Source: Tulasnella sp. 424
Lineage: Eukaryota; Basidiomycota; Agaricomycetes; Cantharellales; Tulasnellaceae
Assembly: GCA_019633425.1 (NCBI GenBank)
Contig: WSUB01000006.1
Coordinates: 186,001-250,000 of the forward strand
Direction of reading: 5' to 3'
Length of the DNA stretch: 64,000 bases
In this document: positions 12,221 through 24,695 of the stretch, piece by piece
Position numbering within the stretch: the first letter of the stretch is position 1
Layout: each line of letters starts with the position of its first letter
Program-made: the position numbers and the translations under genes
The notes under the pieces: model-generated
Seen by the model: only the letters and a program-made list of their open reading frames with translations
What the model was told of the DNA's origin: nothing
The model's database searches: none

Positions 12221-15200
12221 ATGCAAGTGGGCCACCTTATGCCGTTAAGGCGGGGGGCTCGTGAGGGTATTTCTTCCCGAATTATTGATCATTTTAATGA
12301 CGTTCGCGAAAGAAGAGCCACAGCAGAGCAACTCTCCCACGGAGACAAAAGAATTCAGAACGAATGTTCAAACGATTTCAAGTCATTTTCTGAGTAAGCT
12401 AAACGACTGTGCTTATCATCGAGAAATCTATGCATAACTCACATACTCTTTAGGAGAGTCCGTAGTCTTGGTCACACCTTCGATGGATTCATGAGGGCTA
12501 TGCGTCCTATCGGCTCTTCGAGTGGGCTCATCTACTCTTCCAGAAAACTCAAAAGAGACATGAATGATATTCGTGACTCCTTCATGTCAAACTCCGCCGA
12601 TTTATGGAGGGAATTTTCTTGGGGAACCGATACCAACGAAGTACCCGAGGATCTGCGAGGCGCTTCGACGGCGGACATTTCGCTCCTGCCACGTGCAATG
12701 AAGAACCTCTCAATCCAGCTGAAAAGATTCTTGGATAATCTCCATTCCATCCCCGAGTTTTCCGACGAGCCGCTAATGGACGCTCTGCTCGGGTTCCATG
12801 AATGGCTGCACTATCGAGCCGAACGCATTGCGTTTCATCTAGGTCAGTGCTTGAATAAGTTGACCCTTTATCCTTGACACAGTGCATTGACTCTACGCTT
12901 CCTCAGACTCTCCTTCTAGACGAAATTTGACGGTTCGTCAGTATATCGAGCAAGCCATGAACGAAATGTCACTTCAGGTTTCCAAAATGGAGGCTGCGTT
13001 GTCTGGTTTTGTCGAACATGGTTTGTTGCGATTCCAATCCGATCTACGACCTCTTTTGACTCTTTTGGCACCTTCAGGCGTCACTTCAATCCAAAATGCC
13101 CAAAAGAAATCGCAAGACAGGCTGCAGAATATGTCAACTGTGGTGAGTAGCGTGGCTTGTGCCGAACGGAAAGTCAACTCACGCCGATCGGTTTCCGTAA
13201 AGGCGACCTTTCTCTCAGCGGTGACGGCAACTACTGTTCAGTATCCTATGAGTCAAGAGCAGTAAGGAGGTCCTTTTGTTCCATCTTCTCGCACTCTGAC
13301 AGAGATCTAGTCTCGAAACAGCTGTGATGGGCTTGTGGATCTCCTCGCTGATCCTAAGTATCGCCTCAGCCATCAACGCGCAACTAGCTATACATTGTAA
13401 GTCATCCAAAAAGCTCTTAAAACTATACTTACCCGTATTTGGAATAGGGAGAGCGTCCATGTAGTGAGTGTCCAACTCGCTAAGCCTTGGCTAAGTGTCT
13501 TCGAGTGTTACTGAAATCAAACCCCGCAGTAGATCCCCGCGAAACGCGCTACCAGGTAGGTACAACAAAGCCCATACAAGCAAAAGGCTGATTTAGGGTT
13601 TAGTTTTTGCATCAATCTGTCTCGACCATACACCTCTCTTATGTCTGGTCGGATCGGTGCTTGCATTCTCGGCCGGGCTGGTCGTCTGGACCTTCGCTGC
13701 GAAACTTGCCCTGTCTGTCAAGATATCTGTTGGAACAATTACCGGTGTTACATTTTTTGTCCTTATTGCTGCCATCATCTGGGAAATCATGGAGTGGTGG
13801 CGACAGGACCCTACGGACACCGAGGAATACCTGGACGCCCCTGAATCGCCCTCGGGAACGCCAGTCCTTGAATATCCTTGGAGATCCTGGGAGAGTGCCA
13901 AGGATGTAGGAGCAGAGATAAGGAGTCGGATGCTGGGTGGCACCTTGAATGTCGTCGCAACGTTGCGCCAGTCGTGGCGACGACTCATCCGTTTCATCAC
14001 CGGGAATTCTAATGCCGATCCATCGCAGTTTATCCTTCCTCAAGACAATCCTAATCGAAAAGGGGATGCTATATTCCCTTCCATTGAAGGGACGAGGAAA
14101 AATGGTATTGCGGGCCAGGAGCTTGCTTCTACGTGGTCGTTAACCTCCATCTCCTCCGACGAAAGCGATAAATCCGACACCCCCGAATGGGAACCGATGA
14201 CGCCAAATAGCTCAGGCCCCCTCCACGGACGGAGAAATGGACCACTCTCTCCTCTCCAGACCACCTCGCCGACGCGCTCAAAGTTCCAAAATGCAGGTCG
14301 TGCTCTCATGAAAGACGAAAGGACCAGAGAAATAGTCGCGATCCAATCTCAAGATCGACCAGAATACTGTATCCTCCGCCGAAATGAACTTCAGAACCTT
14401 CGTCCGGTCCTTCGTTTACCGATATTCCATGCTCCAGGGCACGATATACACTTCTCCCCCGATGGAACACGTCTTGCTGTCAGCAGATTGAACCAGAGCC
14501 TAGCCATCTGGGAAGTCGGAAAGTATCACGAGAAGCCGCAAACTATGCCCTCTCCGATTGGACGGTTTGCCTGGTCTCCTGATGGCTCTCATATCGTTGT
14601 CATCAAGGAGGATGGACTGAACATTTGGAACAAGGACTCGGTGAGAGACATACTACCTCATAGTCGGAGCTGTTGTCATCTACTTACGCGCCTCCCCTTT
14701 TGGATTATTGGTATCTAAGGGGATCATAGGAGTGAAGACCCCGAAACCAGTTGGCGTACTCGCGTGGCTTCGATCGTCCTCCTATTTCATTGCCGTGATC
14801 GATAACACACTTCACGTACTTGTAAGTGGGAGCCTGTGCCAACGTCAACCTGTGGCTGATACTCCTAGAAACTCAGGACCCCCGGAGCGGGAAACTATGT
14901 AATTCCCTTCAACTTCATTTGCAAGTGCATGACGTAGCAAGTATAATAAAGCGAGAGCAAGCTCAATACGAGTGAGTATATTTGGTATCGGAGAAGTACC
15001 CCAAAGCTCGAGTGTTACTTACAATTCCCAAATAGCTTCGTCTTTATCCTAGCCACTTTCCGAGACGAAGACCCCGTAAGCGGCTCAACGACTATTACAA
15101 AGAAGCACGGGAAGAGACCGAATGGCACTTTTGCTGAGCGTTGGTTAATGAGTAAGCTAGCTCAGGGTTTTTAAGCGCGATTTATAATGATTTTCCCCTA

Positions 15201-15892
15201 CGTGAATTACAGTCGTAGACTTAAATAATCCCGATAACCCCATTGTTGCGACGGCACCTACCTTGGCTAGTGCACGACATATTTGTGTCAGCCAAGATGG
15301 AATATTTGCACTTGTCTCTTATGAAGACGCAAACTGTGCCGAGCTGTGGCGTGTTCAAGACCGATCGAAAAATCTTCAATTAGTATTTCGTGCAAGGTTT
15401 GCTCCACCGGACTGTGGTAAAGGAGGTACACCCACGACAATATCAGGAAAGGCCCGTTTCTGGTGAGTCTCTCCCGTTCATGCTGCGACGAACGAGCTGA
15501 CGGGGATGTTCATTGATATGACAAGTGGAGAGGAAGATGCTTGGGTTATGGCGACGGACAGCAGTGGGTCCACCCATCAGAGCTCCAACCATTTAAAATC
15601 ATTGACAGCCCTCATTTTATACCTAGAATCGGACATACATATCTGGCATCGAGCGACGGGTCAGCTCCTGCACACTTTGCGAGGAGACAGTATCAAATCC
15701 AAGTTCCCAGACTGCGGCAGCATCAGCACAATAACAAGTAGAATGCTCCATGACTGTCGAATACCTATGACTGTGGTCTCAGCATGTACGGAAGGCGTCA
15801 TCATTTGGCAAGATCCTGAAGGGGAAACTCAGAGTCTCCCGTCCCAGGGAGAGTCTTCTAGTACAACCCCTGGCAACACCCAAAGTGCCTGA
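12221..15892 (+). CDS. Membrane protein with C-terminal WD40-like region, copy 2
   Basis: Fourteen exons assemble to 961 aa: 12221-12393, 12454-12842, 12907-13142, 13203-13261, 13311-13396, 13448-13460 (13 nt), 13530-13555 (26 nt), 13604-14640, 14720-14821, 14877-14971, 15036-15151, 15213-15462, 15526-15563, 15627-15892. All phases match. Hydrophobic segments fall in exon 5 (GLWISSLILSIASAI) and in the long exon (CLVGSVLAFSAGLVVWTF and GVTFFVLIAAIIWEI), followed by a Ser/Pro-rich linker and WD40-like strands (HDIHFSPDGTRLAVS, RFAWSPDGSHIVV, DIHIWHRATGQLLHTL). The paralogue at 2222-5886 is in the opposite orientation and shares exon sizes of 59, 86, 13, 26 and 38 nt. The start was chosen as the only ATG that reaches exon 2 in phase. 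No named family; the membrane role is inferred from hydropathy only. Confidence 0.7.
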
Positions 15893-16759
15893 TTGTCGTT
15901 ACTCTAATAGCCTTTCTTGAAGTAATGAAATGTGTCTCTTCTTGATTGGACTTGAGTAATAACGACAGACTATTCAACGTCCAAGATGGCCCGGCCCTAT
16001 GACCGACAGGTGAATTAATGAGCATTCGGAACCCTTCCTAAAATGGAGCTCTGACTGGTAAACAGAGACACCCATTGAGCTCTACTCTCGACTCTTCCAA
16101 CTCTCTGATTAGGAAGCGAGGCCAGAGGGAGGGCTCAGCCTAAAATGTTCAGGCACGATGTACGCCCGCAATTGGCACCCGATCCTGACGTCCCGTTTTA
16201 CCCAGGGCTCTGTCTTTACACATATTGGCGCTTCTCTGTAGCCTATGATATCAATTCGGGTTATCGACTCGCTCTCTCTATCTATTCACTGCATATGCAA
16301 TTTAGACTCGTTCTCCGTTCTACGCATCATTTGCACACAAAACGTATTGCCCTGTCCCTTTTGCTAGAGAAGGGATGACGTCGCACACCCCGCGCCGCCA
16401 CACCTGTTTGATTAACGTTTGGGCATCTAGTCGTAACCATCCGAACCACGAACGTCACCTCCGCTTTGCAAGGCCTCAATTGACCCGCTCGTCCTTTATG
16501 CTTTCGTGGTTTGTTTTTGACTAGACTTCCCCGAATTGGCTAGTTTAAAAGCTAATTCCTGATCCTGCATGCTCGAAACGAATTTGATTTTCTACAACTT
16601 ATACTAAAATATCAAAAGCGGACGGGGCGAGAGTGAAAACAATGGATAAGACCTTCGGGTGAGGGGGAGTAGTAATGAGCGCATTCCATCGGGGTTGGAG
16701 GCAGAGATATTCATTTTGTCACCAAACATAGGCAAGCGAAGGCACTCCACCGACCGTGT
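15893..16759. other. Convergent intergenic region
   Basis: Lies between the 3' ends of the plus-strand WD40-like gene and the minus-strand F-box gene. The 77-codon open frame at 16145-16378 has no recognisable domain. No RNA gene or repeat was seen. Confidence 0.5.
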
Positions 16760-18722
16760 TTACATGTCTACAGATACCTCACCCCCACCCATGGCTTCCT
16801 CAAGCTGTCGATAATAGCTTCTGTCTAAATTAGATCTATCTCCCCTCGACACTTGGATTTTCTTCAGTGGCGAAGGCAACTGAGCTCCTGCCCGCGATGC
16901 CAAATGAATAAGACCGTGGCGGGATTGGAGCATGCGGACAATGGCTCCACCGATGGCGCTATCCACTCCTTCAAGAACCTCCAGCTGGGGAAGTGGAAAC
17001 AATGCATTTCCATCTTCTTCTTCCGTCAGCGGCGTTCCAAGCCAAGAAATCAGCGGGCGCTGCCATTGGGGGGCACCTGATAGTTCCATGGAGGTAACAC
17101 CTCGAGATCGAGACAACATGTCCGTGATGCCATTGTTCCGCGGGGAGAGACCCAATTTCAGCTTGACGGGCACCGTTACCGTCTCCAAACTTACTTTCTC
17201 GGCCAACCAGCCCAGAACCTCCCTCTCGCGCAGAGAAACCCCGCCAAAACCCAACGTCATCCCAGCGCCGTCCCCTGACTCGGACGTCATCGAAACCTCC
17301 ACAAGCCTGTCCTTCCATGCCACTTGGATCTCGCTCGCCGCCTCAGAAATGGAATGTATGATCGGGCTGTGGGGCTGAAGTGCTTCAGACGCGAAGGTTG
17401 GCCAGCGTTCACTTCCAAGGCTAGTGCGTACGTATAGACTTCGACATGCCGGCATTCTGATATTGGTAAGAATTTCGAATGTGGGAGTGTGGTCAATCCA
17501 AAGGAATAGGGATTTGAGACGTTCGAGATGTAGAACTGATGGAAGATCATGGTCTCTGGGAGGTTCAATGGGGGAGAGATCCACGAACTGAAGCCGTAAA
17601 TGTTCGAGATCCGGACATTGTTGGAGAATACGCAGCAGCTGTGACGTCGAAGGTACCCCGAGGGTATATATATGGGCAATGTGAAGAACCTTGAGGTTCC
17701 TGAGATTGCTAGAATCCCAATCAACAGTGCAACCTTCCAGACGGACGTCTCTGAGGTTGGGAGGATGATGGCCACCAAACAGCGGAAGGTAAACGCTCCT
17801 CTGCGTAATGGTGCTGCATTGAAAACTTTCTAGGTGTTCTGGGGGAGGTCCGTCCAAGAGCCCAAAGTCCTCCGGGGTACCGTCGAGGACAAGGCGCACC
17901 GATTTCCACCGATGCATGTGCTTGCAAATTTCTCTGAGCAAGAACTCCGGTTTGATGGCCTCCGTGAACTCGTAATGGTAGTCTATGGTCAAAAGCAGGC
18001 TTCTGGATCGTTCGAGTGCCTTGGTGAGGTACCCTGGACCAGCTCGCGATCTGCTCAATGCGATGCGGCACCAGAGGCTGGGAGTTCCTTCGACCAGTGT
18101 TTTCCAGGTTTTCGATACGAGTAACAGAGCGTGTAGCAGCTCCGGAATGTCTCTCCAACTGTCTTCAACAACGTCGTGGAAGACTAAGATGAGGACCTCT
18201 GGTGGTAGATGGGGGATGGACATCAAAGCGTTGTGGTGCTGATTTCGGAGCGTCCGACGATCTTCGCCGTCTTTTGCTAAGATGGACGTGGCAAAAGCTT
18301 CGGGGCCCGCTTTATTTGGATCCCCCATCTGATATTGTTGCTCTCTACACACGATACAAGAGTTAGATATCGGAATGGACGTAGTTGGGGGATCGAACGT
18401 ACTGCAAGTCTGTGCCTGGAATACCATTTTTAACCTGAACGACGGCACCACGAACTCGGACGAACCCGGGAGCCTCTTCTGTCCGCTCTTGGTTTTGACT
18501 GGCTCTCGATGCTAACGTTAAGGCAGATGCTTGTTCGTCGAGGGATATCATCTGGGAATCTGGCGGGAAACTAGACGAAAAGGTTATTCGGAGTAAGGAG
18601 GGGAACTGGGTGGGACATGGCCTACGCGGAACGTACCTCGTGTTTTCTGGACGGCATTGTTCTGGTGCTTCTTGGGGAGTTTCCGTGACTTTCTGTCCAT
18701 AGCAACGGTCTGGAGAGCTCAT
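16760..18722 (-). CDS. F-box protein with leucine-rich C-terminal region
   Basis: Three exons (18722-18637, 18570-18403, 18344-16760) give 612 aa; both introns begin GTACGT and rejoin in phase. The F-box is at about residues 128-175, with the typical IPHLPPEVLILVF start followed by a region resembling LVSKTWKTLVEGTPSLW, the fungal F-box arrangement. Downstream, irregular Leu-rich segments (for example LRNLKVLHIAHIY and CPDLEHLRLQFVD) resemble the LRR-like fold of basidiomycete F-box proteins. Known F-box proteins bind Skp1 in SCF ubiquitin ligases and recruit substrates through the C-terminus; substrate unknown here. A shorter protein starting at the internal Met of exon 3 (MGDPNK) is possible, but the two in-phase introns favour the longer form. 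Confidence 0.85.
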
Positions 18723-19037
18723 GATGATGGTGACGAGGTGGTGCGACAGGGAAAAAGCAGGTCGCAGGTATTGCGATCGTCTTGGAGGAGCGTCTTAGAA
18801 GATAGTGCACATGACTTGTTACCGGGGCTTACGGGGTTACGACGGATCCAGTGCCGGCTTAACGGGTTGCCGGTGGCACTTACAAACAATCCGCTTAGAG
18901 GGATTATGCACGCAGTCTCGAAGGAGACGTCAATGGTACGAAGATTGTGGTGAGTTGTAGCAACGGTATCTGCAGTACAAGGACTCCAGAATCTCGAGGA
19001 ACCGACGCGCAAAGACGGACGTGGGCCCTAGAATGGA
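18723..19037. other. Intergenic spacer, promoter of the F-box gene
   Basis: A spacer of 315 bp between two minus-strand genes. It must hold the 3' end signals of SDHAF2 and the promoter of the F-box gene. Open frames here are shadows without support. Confidence 0.4.
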
Positions 19038-19606
19038 TCACGACTTTGACAGGTCTGGCATGCGACGGACTACTCTGCCTTCATTTTTTGCATGCTTCCG
19101 CAGCCTTTCCAACAGTGGCGAGTCGGCCCAGAGTGCCGGCGGCTCCCTTTTCCTCGTGCACCAATAGTATACGTCCCAGTCCGGTTCGTCCATCAACTAA
19201 AACGCAAAGATGACAGTAAGAACCTATGACAACGGGATGCATTTCAACTGACCTTGTCGAACTCCTTTAGTTCTGCTTCCGACATTGTGGCCATGTTTTC
19301 CTTCGCAAACGTGCTGAAAATGAGGTCCATCTCCAAATTCCCCCGTTTTCGAGACTGGTAAACTAAGCGAGCTCGGAGAGTCTCGACATCTTCTCCGTGC
19401 CGGGCGAGGGGTTTTGGCATGAACTCGGGTGGAACCGAGTCGTCATTCTTCGCGACCTCGGAGTCGTTTTGGGTGGACGGTTGATGGGATTGCAGAGGAA
19501 GTGGGAAGGGATCGGCATTCCTGACCCCGGAAGAGGATATTAGACGTGCTGGAGTCCTGAATAGAACTGGCCGGCTGGCTATTCGAGAAAAACGGAGGAG
19601 AGACAT
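19038..19606 (-). CDS. SDHAF2: Succinate dehydrogenase assembly factor 2, mitochondrial
   Basis: Two exons (19606-19253 and 19196-19038) encode 170 aa, the usual length for the SDHAF2/Sdh5 family. The first 50 or so residues are Arg/Ser-rich without acidic residues, as in a mitochondrial presequence ([13 protein letters not shown] start). The conserved core follows: [15 protein letters not shown], the [10 protein letters not shown] segment, and after the intron the PDWDVYYW motif with the basic helix [11 protein letters not shown]. The family promotes covalent FAD attachment to the SDH flavoprotein subunit in the matrix. An in-frame upstream extension exists, but the Met at 19606 gives a standard presequence. 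Its start lies 133 bp from the divergent gene at 19740. Confidence 0.93.
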
Positions 19607-19739
19607 GGTGAGGAGGGAGATTTCGGAGTTCCGCGTGACGAGCAAAGTGGTGCAAACGAGTTCGGTTTTTGAGCAGCTCCGCTTCCACGCCACGGGCACC
19701 CAAATCCATCCTCAAGGTTTCCGAAATACCTTGACCAAA
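19607..19739. promoter_or_regulatory. Compact divergent promoter, SDHAF2 / small protein
   Basis: Only 133 bp separate the start codons of the minus-strand SDHAF2 gene and the plus-strand gene at 19740, so the two probably share a bidirectional promoter. No defined motif was identified. The inference depends on the first exon of the small gene being correct. Confidence 0.4.
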
Positions 19740-20248
19740 ATGAACACACCTCAGTAAGTATTGAAGCCACCCTCTCCCATCACGACCTGACAGTCTATTC
19801 CTTCGGCCTTTCAGGAGCATGATGATCGGTGAGTCTCCACATGATTTTGTAGCAAGTCTCAGGAACTCACGCATTGTCCTTCCCATCCTCCTTCTCATCG
19901 GACCTAGGCTGGGCATGTAAGGGATCCTACAGTTAAAAGAAAAACGATGATTAAATAACTAATATGTCCGTTCCACACCAGCCTTGATTGCCGCAGCTGG
20001 TGTATCCTACTATTACGCAAGGCAAGAGATTGACGCCCGAAGGAAATTGCAACGTGAATTGGGAGTTCGAAGCACTGAAAAGAAAGAATGTACGCTTAAT
20101 TTGACTTTCCTTCCTCTGATTCCCGAGTAAACCTCTCCTTGGAACAGGGTATGAACGGCTGGAGCAACCAGTTCCCAAAGCAACACCGGCCAACCCTTCA
20201 GCGGGAGGAATTCCGAGCCCATCTGTATCGGCCAAACCGCCAGATAAA
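19740..20248 (+). CDS. Small hydrophobic-segment protein, unknown
   Basis: Five short exons (19740-19753, 19815-19828, 19863-19916, 19982-20089, 20148-20248) join in phase to 96 aa. Donors are gtaagt, gtgagt, gtaagg and gtacgc, and a CTAAT branch point precedes exon 4. One short hydrophobic stretch (SLIAAAGVSYYYA) is followed by a basic helix (RQEIDARRKLQREL) and a Pro-rich tail, the look of a small single-span mitochondrial or organellar protein, though no family is recognised. The C-terminus is uncertain: a different frame stays open from 20148 to 20480 for over 100 codons and could be used if the last junction differs. The second and third introns are short (34 and 65 nt), which lowers confidence. 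Confidence 0.4.
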
Positions 20249-21118
20249 TCCTCGTAGCCTGCCCGCTCTATATGAGACGTTTCCCCTCCATGACACCTCC
20301 CCACTCATACAACATCTGATGCGTGACGAAGGCCATCCGTGGTGGACGCCTTGGTTCAATAAGTTCGCCCATGATCCAGATCTCCGCAGGAGATGTCGGA
20401 GAAATTTAGAGTATGCCGGTTTAAGATACATAACGCAACAAAGCGAACGGAGGCGAGGTTTCCATGAAAATGACGGGTGATCGCGCGGTTAGCGCTTCAG
20501 ACAAGGGATTGGCGGGAGTCGTGTGCCTCCTCTTTGCAGTCCAGGAGAATAAGTAGCGCGCATGCCCATCCGGCTGGAGGACCGTCTCTCTTTCTCTGGA
20601 TAGCTCCCCCTCCGACGCGAAAGACTTGGGTTTGATTAAGATGTGGGAAGCCCCTCTACACCGAGTTGGGATCACTGAATACAGCTCGCCTAACCCGGAT
20701 AGGGTAAGTATACAACTGAGGACCATGTCCATTCCTCCAGGCATCTTCTATCCTGTAACTACATTCTTGAGTACTCTGGAATGGGGTTGATTGACATTTG
20801 CATTCATGTTATTCATCCTTGACCGGAGGCGTCGTTACTCAGCTTGATTTGTAATTAGTCTGGCATGCAAGTGGGAGACCGCGGTACGCGGCGAGACTCT
20901 CTTCTGAGATACACAGAGAATATTAGGACCTCTTCAAAGCACTAGAGTCATTCCACCTTTCATGGAGGTAGCTGGGCCACCCTGGGGGACATGGATAAGG
21001 TGTTTTAGTGCCGGTGGCGCGTCCGTGACGCCGAAGCAAGCAACGTCAAGCAGCTCAGGGCCCCTATTTCTCTCTTCCGACCCCCTCTCGGCCTGCTATT
21101 TCATCCCTACCACCTGCA
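20249..21118. other. Intergenic region upstream of the sorting nexin gene
   Basis: 870 bp without a confident gene. An open frame in the region to 20480 is the alternative tail of the preceding small gene. The open frames at 20421-20744 (minus) and 20962-21186 (plus) show no domain. The last 100 bp before 21119 are pyrimidine-rich, as expected near a fungal transcription start. Confidence 0.4.
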
Positions 21119-24100
21119 ATGGCCTCCTACGTCTCTGGACTCTTCTCGTTCGGATCCAAAGAGCCAACTCCATCCGATTCAAATAAGCGACCGACGTCGA
21201 ACCTGTCTTTCGACGCGGGTATCAACGCGAGCTCGGCATGGACAGGAGCACGGGACACCTCCGTCAGCGACGACGAAGGAGGGAACAAAACTTTGAAAGG
21301 TACCAAGATAACTGCGATAAAGGAGGAAGTCGCAGACCCTCCTCCTAGGTCAGCTAGAGCGTTATACGACTTTGAGGGGAAACCCGACTTCCGCGAACTG
21401 TGAGTTCAACGAGGTTCCAAATCGCGTCCGTTCCCAGAGCCACCCAAAATTAAGCCATGATTATTTCTTATTTCAAGTGTTATACATGCTGGGGACGAAC
21501 TTTCCATAATCAAGGAGAACCTTGCGGAAGGTTGGAGTTTGGCCCAGTATAAGGAGGAGCTCGGCCTTATCCCGCGAAAGTATTACATCGTGCGTTCATT
21601 CTTCACGGCACTATCTTATCTTGGTCGGCTGGGGAAAAGCTTACATCACATTTTCAAATTTGGTTGGCGCTCTGTAATTGGCCCTACAACGCACAACGAC
21701 GCTTCTCACACGTGCCCTACCACGCAGTTTACCACCGACTTTGTGAGACCCCCACCTCCCACATCCGAACCACCTCCTCCAACCACTACCTCTATAACTG
21801 AAGAGCCAGAAACTCCTCCGGCTACTATTCCAAGTCAAATCATGCCACTGCAACCTCAGCTCACGGGCCCCTATTTCGCAAGCCTTCGGCAAACGCTTCT
21901 GGGTGGGAAGAGTCTCAACCGCTTCTCAAATTTTGTTACCTGCGGTGCCGAGGATTGGGTACTTAATGGTGTCTCCCCCGAGGACGAAGATGACGGCTCG
22001 GCTTCAACTGGGTCTGAGGGAGTAGGGGACGCCGATAAGGGCCAGCGGCATATCCGCGTGGTCAGCGAGGATGATCCAAATCGAGTAGACGAAACTACCA
22101 AGCCACTTCCGGTAGAGAAACATTATGTCGACGTAAGTTACTCCTTGCCGCATCATATTTCATACTTCGCAATGCTTATGGAGCTTCACCTATAGACGCC
22201 ACCAGCATGGCGGTCTAAAACTGCCCCCTTCAAAGTTCTCATTCACTCGCCTTCAAAACACAGCAACCCATTGTCCGGAAGTTACACAATGTATTGCGTC
22301 ACTTCGCTATTCCAAGCCCACTCCCCTATGCATTCCCGATTCTCGTCAGCCTCAAGTGGCCACGTCGGTGAATCCTCCTCAAGCACCACCCTTGGTCCAT
22401 CAATCTCATCTCGGACCGTGACCCAGGCGAATGCTTTCGATATTCCCGGAAAGCAAATTAGCAGTCCACTATATGACGATATAGACGAAGAAAGTGCTGG
22501 AACCGTCCACGTCACCGTCCACCGCCGGTTCTCTCACTTCGTTTTCCTCCAAACGGCACTTAGTCGAAGACTACCAGGAATTGCACTTCCGCCACTCCCA
22601 GATAAGCAATATGCTGGTCGCTTCAACGACGAGTTCGTCGAAGCTCGAAGAGGAGATCTGGAGAAGTGGTTGTCACGGGTGGTTCGCCATCCTTTGGCTC
22701 GGAACAGCGAGGTGGTGGTTTTCTTCTTAAGCTGTGATAACGAAACGGTTAGTAATGCCCGCCGAATATGAGACTCTTTCTAACCTACTCCTTAACTTCT
22801 TAGGAATGGCGTAGAAACCTACCTCGATTCCTCGCACCACCTCCGTCATTGGGACCCGCTTTCTATGCTCACGTCTACCATCAAGACTTCAACTTTGACT
22901 CGGAGGAGGCAGAGGAGACTGTCGACCGCTTCGAGAATCACCTTGTAGGAGTCGGGAGGGGCGTCCAGGGTGTGCGTGGGGTATTCGGCCGCCTGCGAGA
23001 GGCCCATGTCGGTGCGTCGGATCATCGAAATGACAAACGCAACCTTGAACGAGTACCAACCTAACGTTTCTAGGCATGTCAATCACAACTCGAGCTCTAT
23101 CATATTCTCTCCTTTCGCTTATAACCTCCACTCCCGCTGAGTCGTCCACTCTTTCGCCTACATCGCCTACGGTCTCGTATCCTTGGGAGACAGAGGACGA
23201 CGGAAACGATGAAGGGTCCGGGAAGAAAGGACTCATGAACGATGAGGGTGCATGGTGCTGGAGGGATGATTGTGAAGGTGTGTGAAAGTTTGTTGGCCAA
23301 TGACGGGATGCTAAATTTCTCCACCAAACGTAGATTGCTTGAAGCGTACCAAAGCGTACCAGCGAACAGCAGAAACGCTTCAGTATATTGCTGACGCTTA
23401 TGATGATCACGTAAGCGTTGCGAGAGGGTTGAGCAAGATGATGTTAACCTTTTGTGGCGTTTTTCATACTTTAGGCTCGACGGACACAATACGCGACTCA
23501 TGATGCACTGAAGGATGTCGCTCACCCGAGCGCAACATATGCGGTACGATCCATGATACAGACCATCTTACGTGTTCATTGACATCTCCCGTTCGATATA
23601 GGGGGTGATTGACACTCACCGCGCCACACTCTCGCGCTTTGACGAACTAAACCAAAATATCGACGTACGTTCCGCTCAGTTCGTCGCGTCCTGCTTACTA
23701 CACCATACTCACCAGTCTACCCCGGACGGGCCCTCTAGACCGCCGATCCCGATCATGCACGAGCTGCACGTTGCGAAACTGTATTGAACACGACGATGGC
23801 CGAATTCGACAACTACCACGCTCAAAAGGGCGAGGACTTTGACCGGATTGCTAAGGAGCATCTGGATGGAGAGATTGCATTCCACGAGCAGGTTCGTCCA
23901 CTTCTATAGGAGCATTAATCTCGTTGGCTGATCGGTACGACCTCAACAGATTCTTCGTCGCCTTAGATCAGCTCGAGCCGCATTCGAGCCGCCCTCGGCT
24001 ACCTCCCCCACCGGTCAAACCTACTTCCCAGCCTCACCACCAGCCTCAGCCACAACGCCAGCATCTGCTTTCACGACGATGTCCGGCCGTCAACGTTCTT

Positions 24101-24426
24101 CCTCCATGAGCCAATATTACTCCGCTCTGCCTAACGGACCCCGTCAACCTTCCATCTACGAACGAGACTTGGGTACAGCAACTGTCCATCGTCAACCTGC
24201 TCCTCTACCCCAACCTACGGCACACATTTTCGACTCAGGCGTCGTTCGCCCCGTCAGTACCGCTGTGAACACAATCGTCGGAGGCATCAAAGGCGGAGCG
24301 GAAGGGTTGAAGGAAACTGGGAGTGCCATGGGCGTGGGCTTACCAAGCCTCTCCATGCCGGGGTTGGGAGATATCACGAGGGGAAGCGTGTTCGATTTCG
24401 GAAGGCTCTGGAGTAGTGGAGCTTGA
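21119..24426 (+). CDS. SH3-PX-BAR sorting nexin (SNX9-like)
   Basis: Ten exons give 912 aa: 21119-21399, 21478-22132, 22196-22747, 22804-23011, 23074-23277, 23334-23410, 23475-23543, 23602-23664, 23739-23891, 23950-24426. An SH3 domain spans about residues 78-138 (RALYDFEG, the acidic DELSI turn, GWSLAQ and GLIPRKYY). A PX domain at about 320-420 contains RRFSHFVFLQTAL, a Pro-rich loop (IALPPLPDKQ) and RRGDLEKWLSRVV, then a BAR-like helical region to about 750 and a Ser/Pro-rich tail. SNX9-type proteins bind phosphoinositides and bend membrane in endocytosis or endosomal sorting, with the SH3 binding proline motifs. A frame-neutral 138-nt intron (21590-21727) may remove residues just after the SH3 domain; I could not decide. 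Confidence 0.87.
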
Positions 24427-24695
24427 CCTGGAGATTTTTTCTTTCTTCTCGACACTAATGTAGATACACGGACTGTACGACTTCTGCCACGCGCGACAAT
24501 GAGCCAGAGCAAAGTAGTTGTCATTAAGACATAGTAAGTGTTAATACAGTATTTACGGCTACCACCTAGGTTAAAGGGAAAAACTGCATTAATGAGAAGC
24601 CGGGGGGTATAATGGGCATGCAATCGTAAAATCATAGCGGCGATGAGGGAGACGAAATGAGGGAAGAGGCATTCCCTAAGGAAGCCTCGAAACAG

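Noticed and set aside
13470..13510. In-frame stop in the exon after 13448
   Set aside because: The exon is only 13 nt (13448-13460); the stop lies in the intron.
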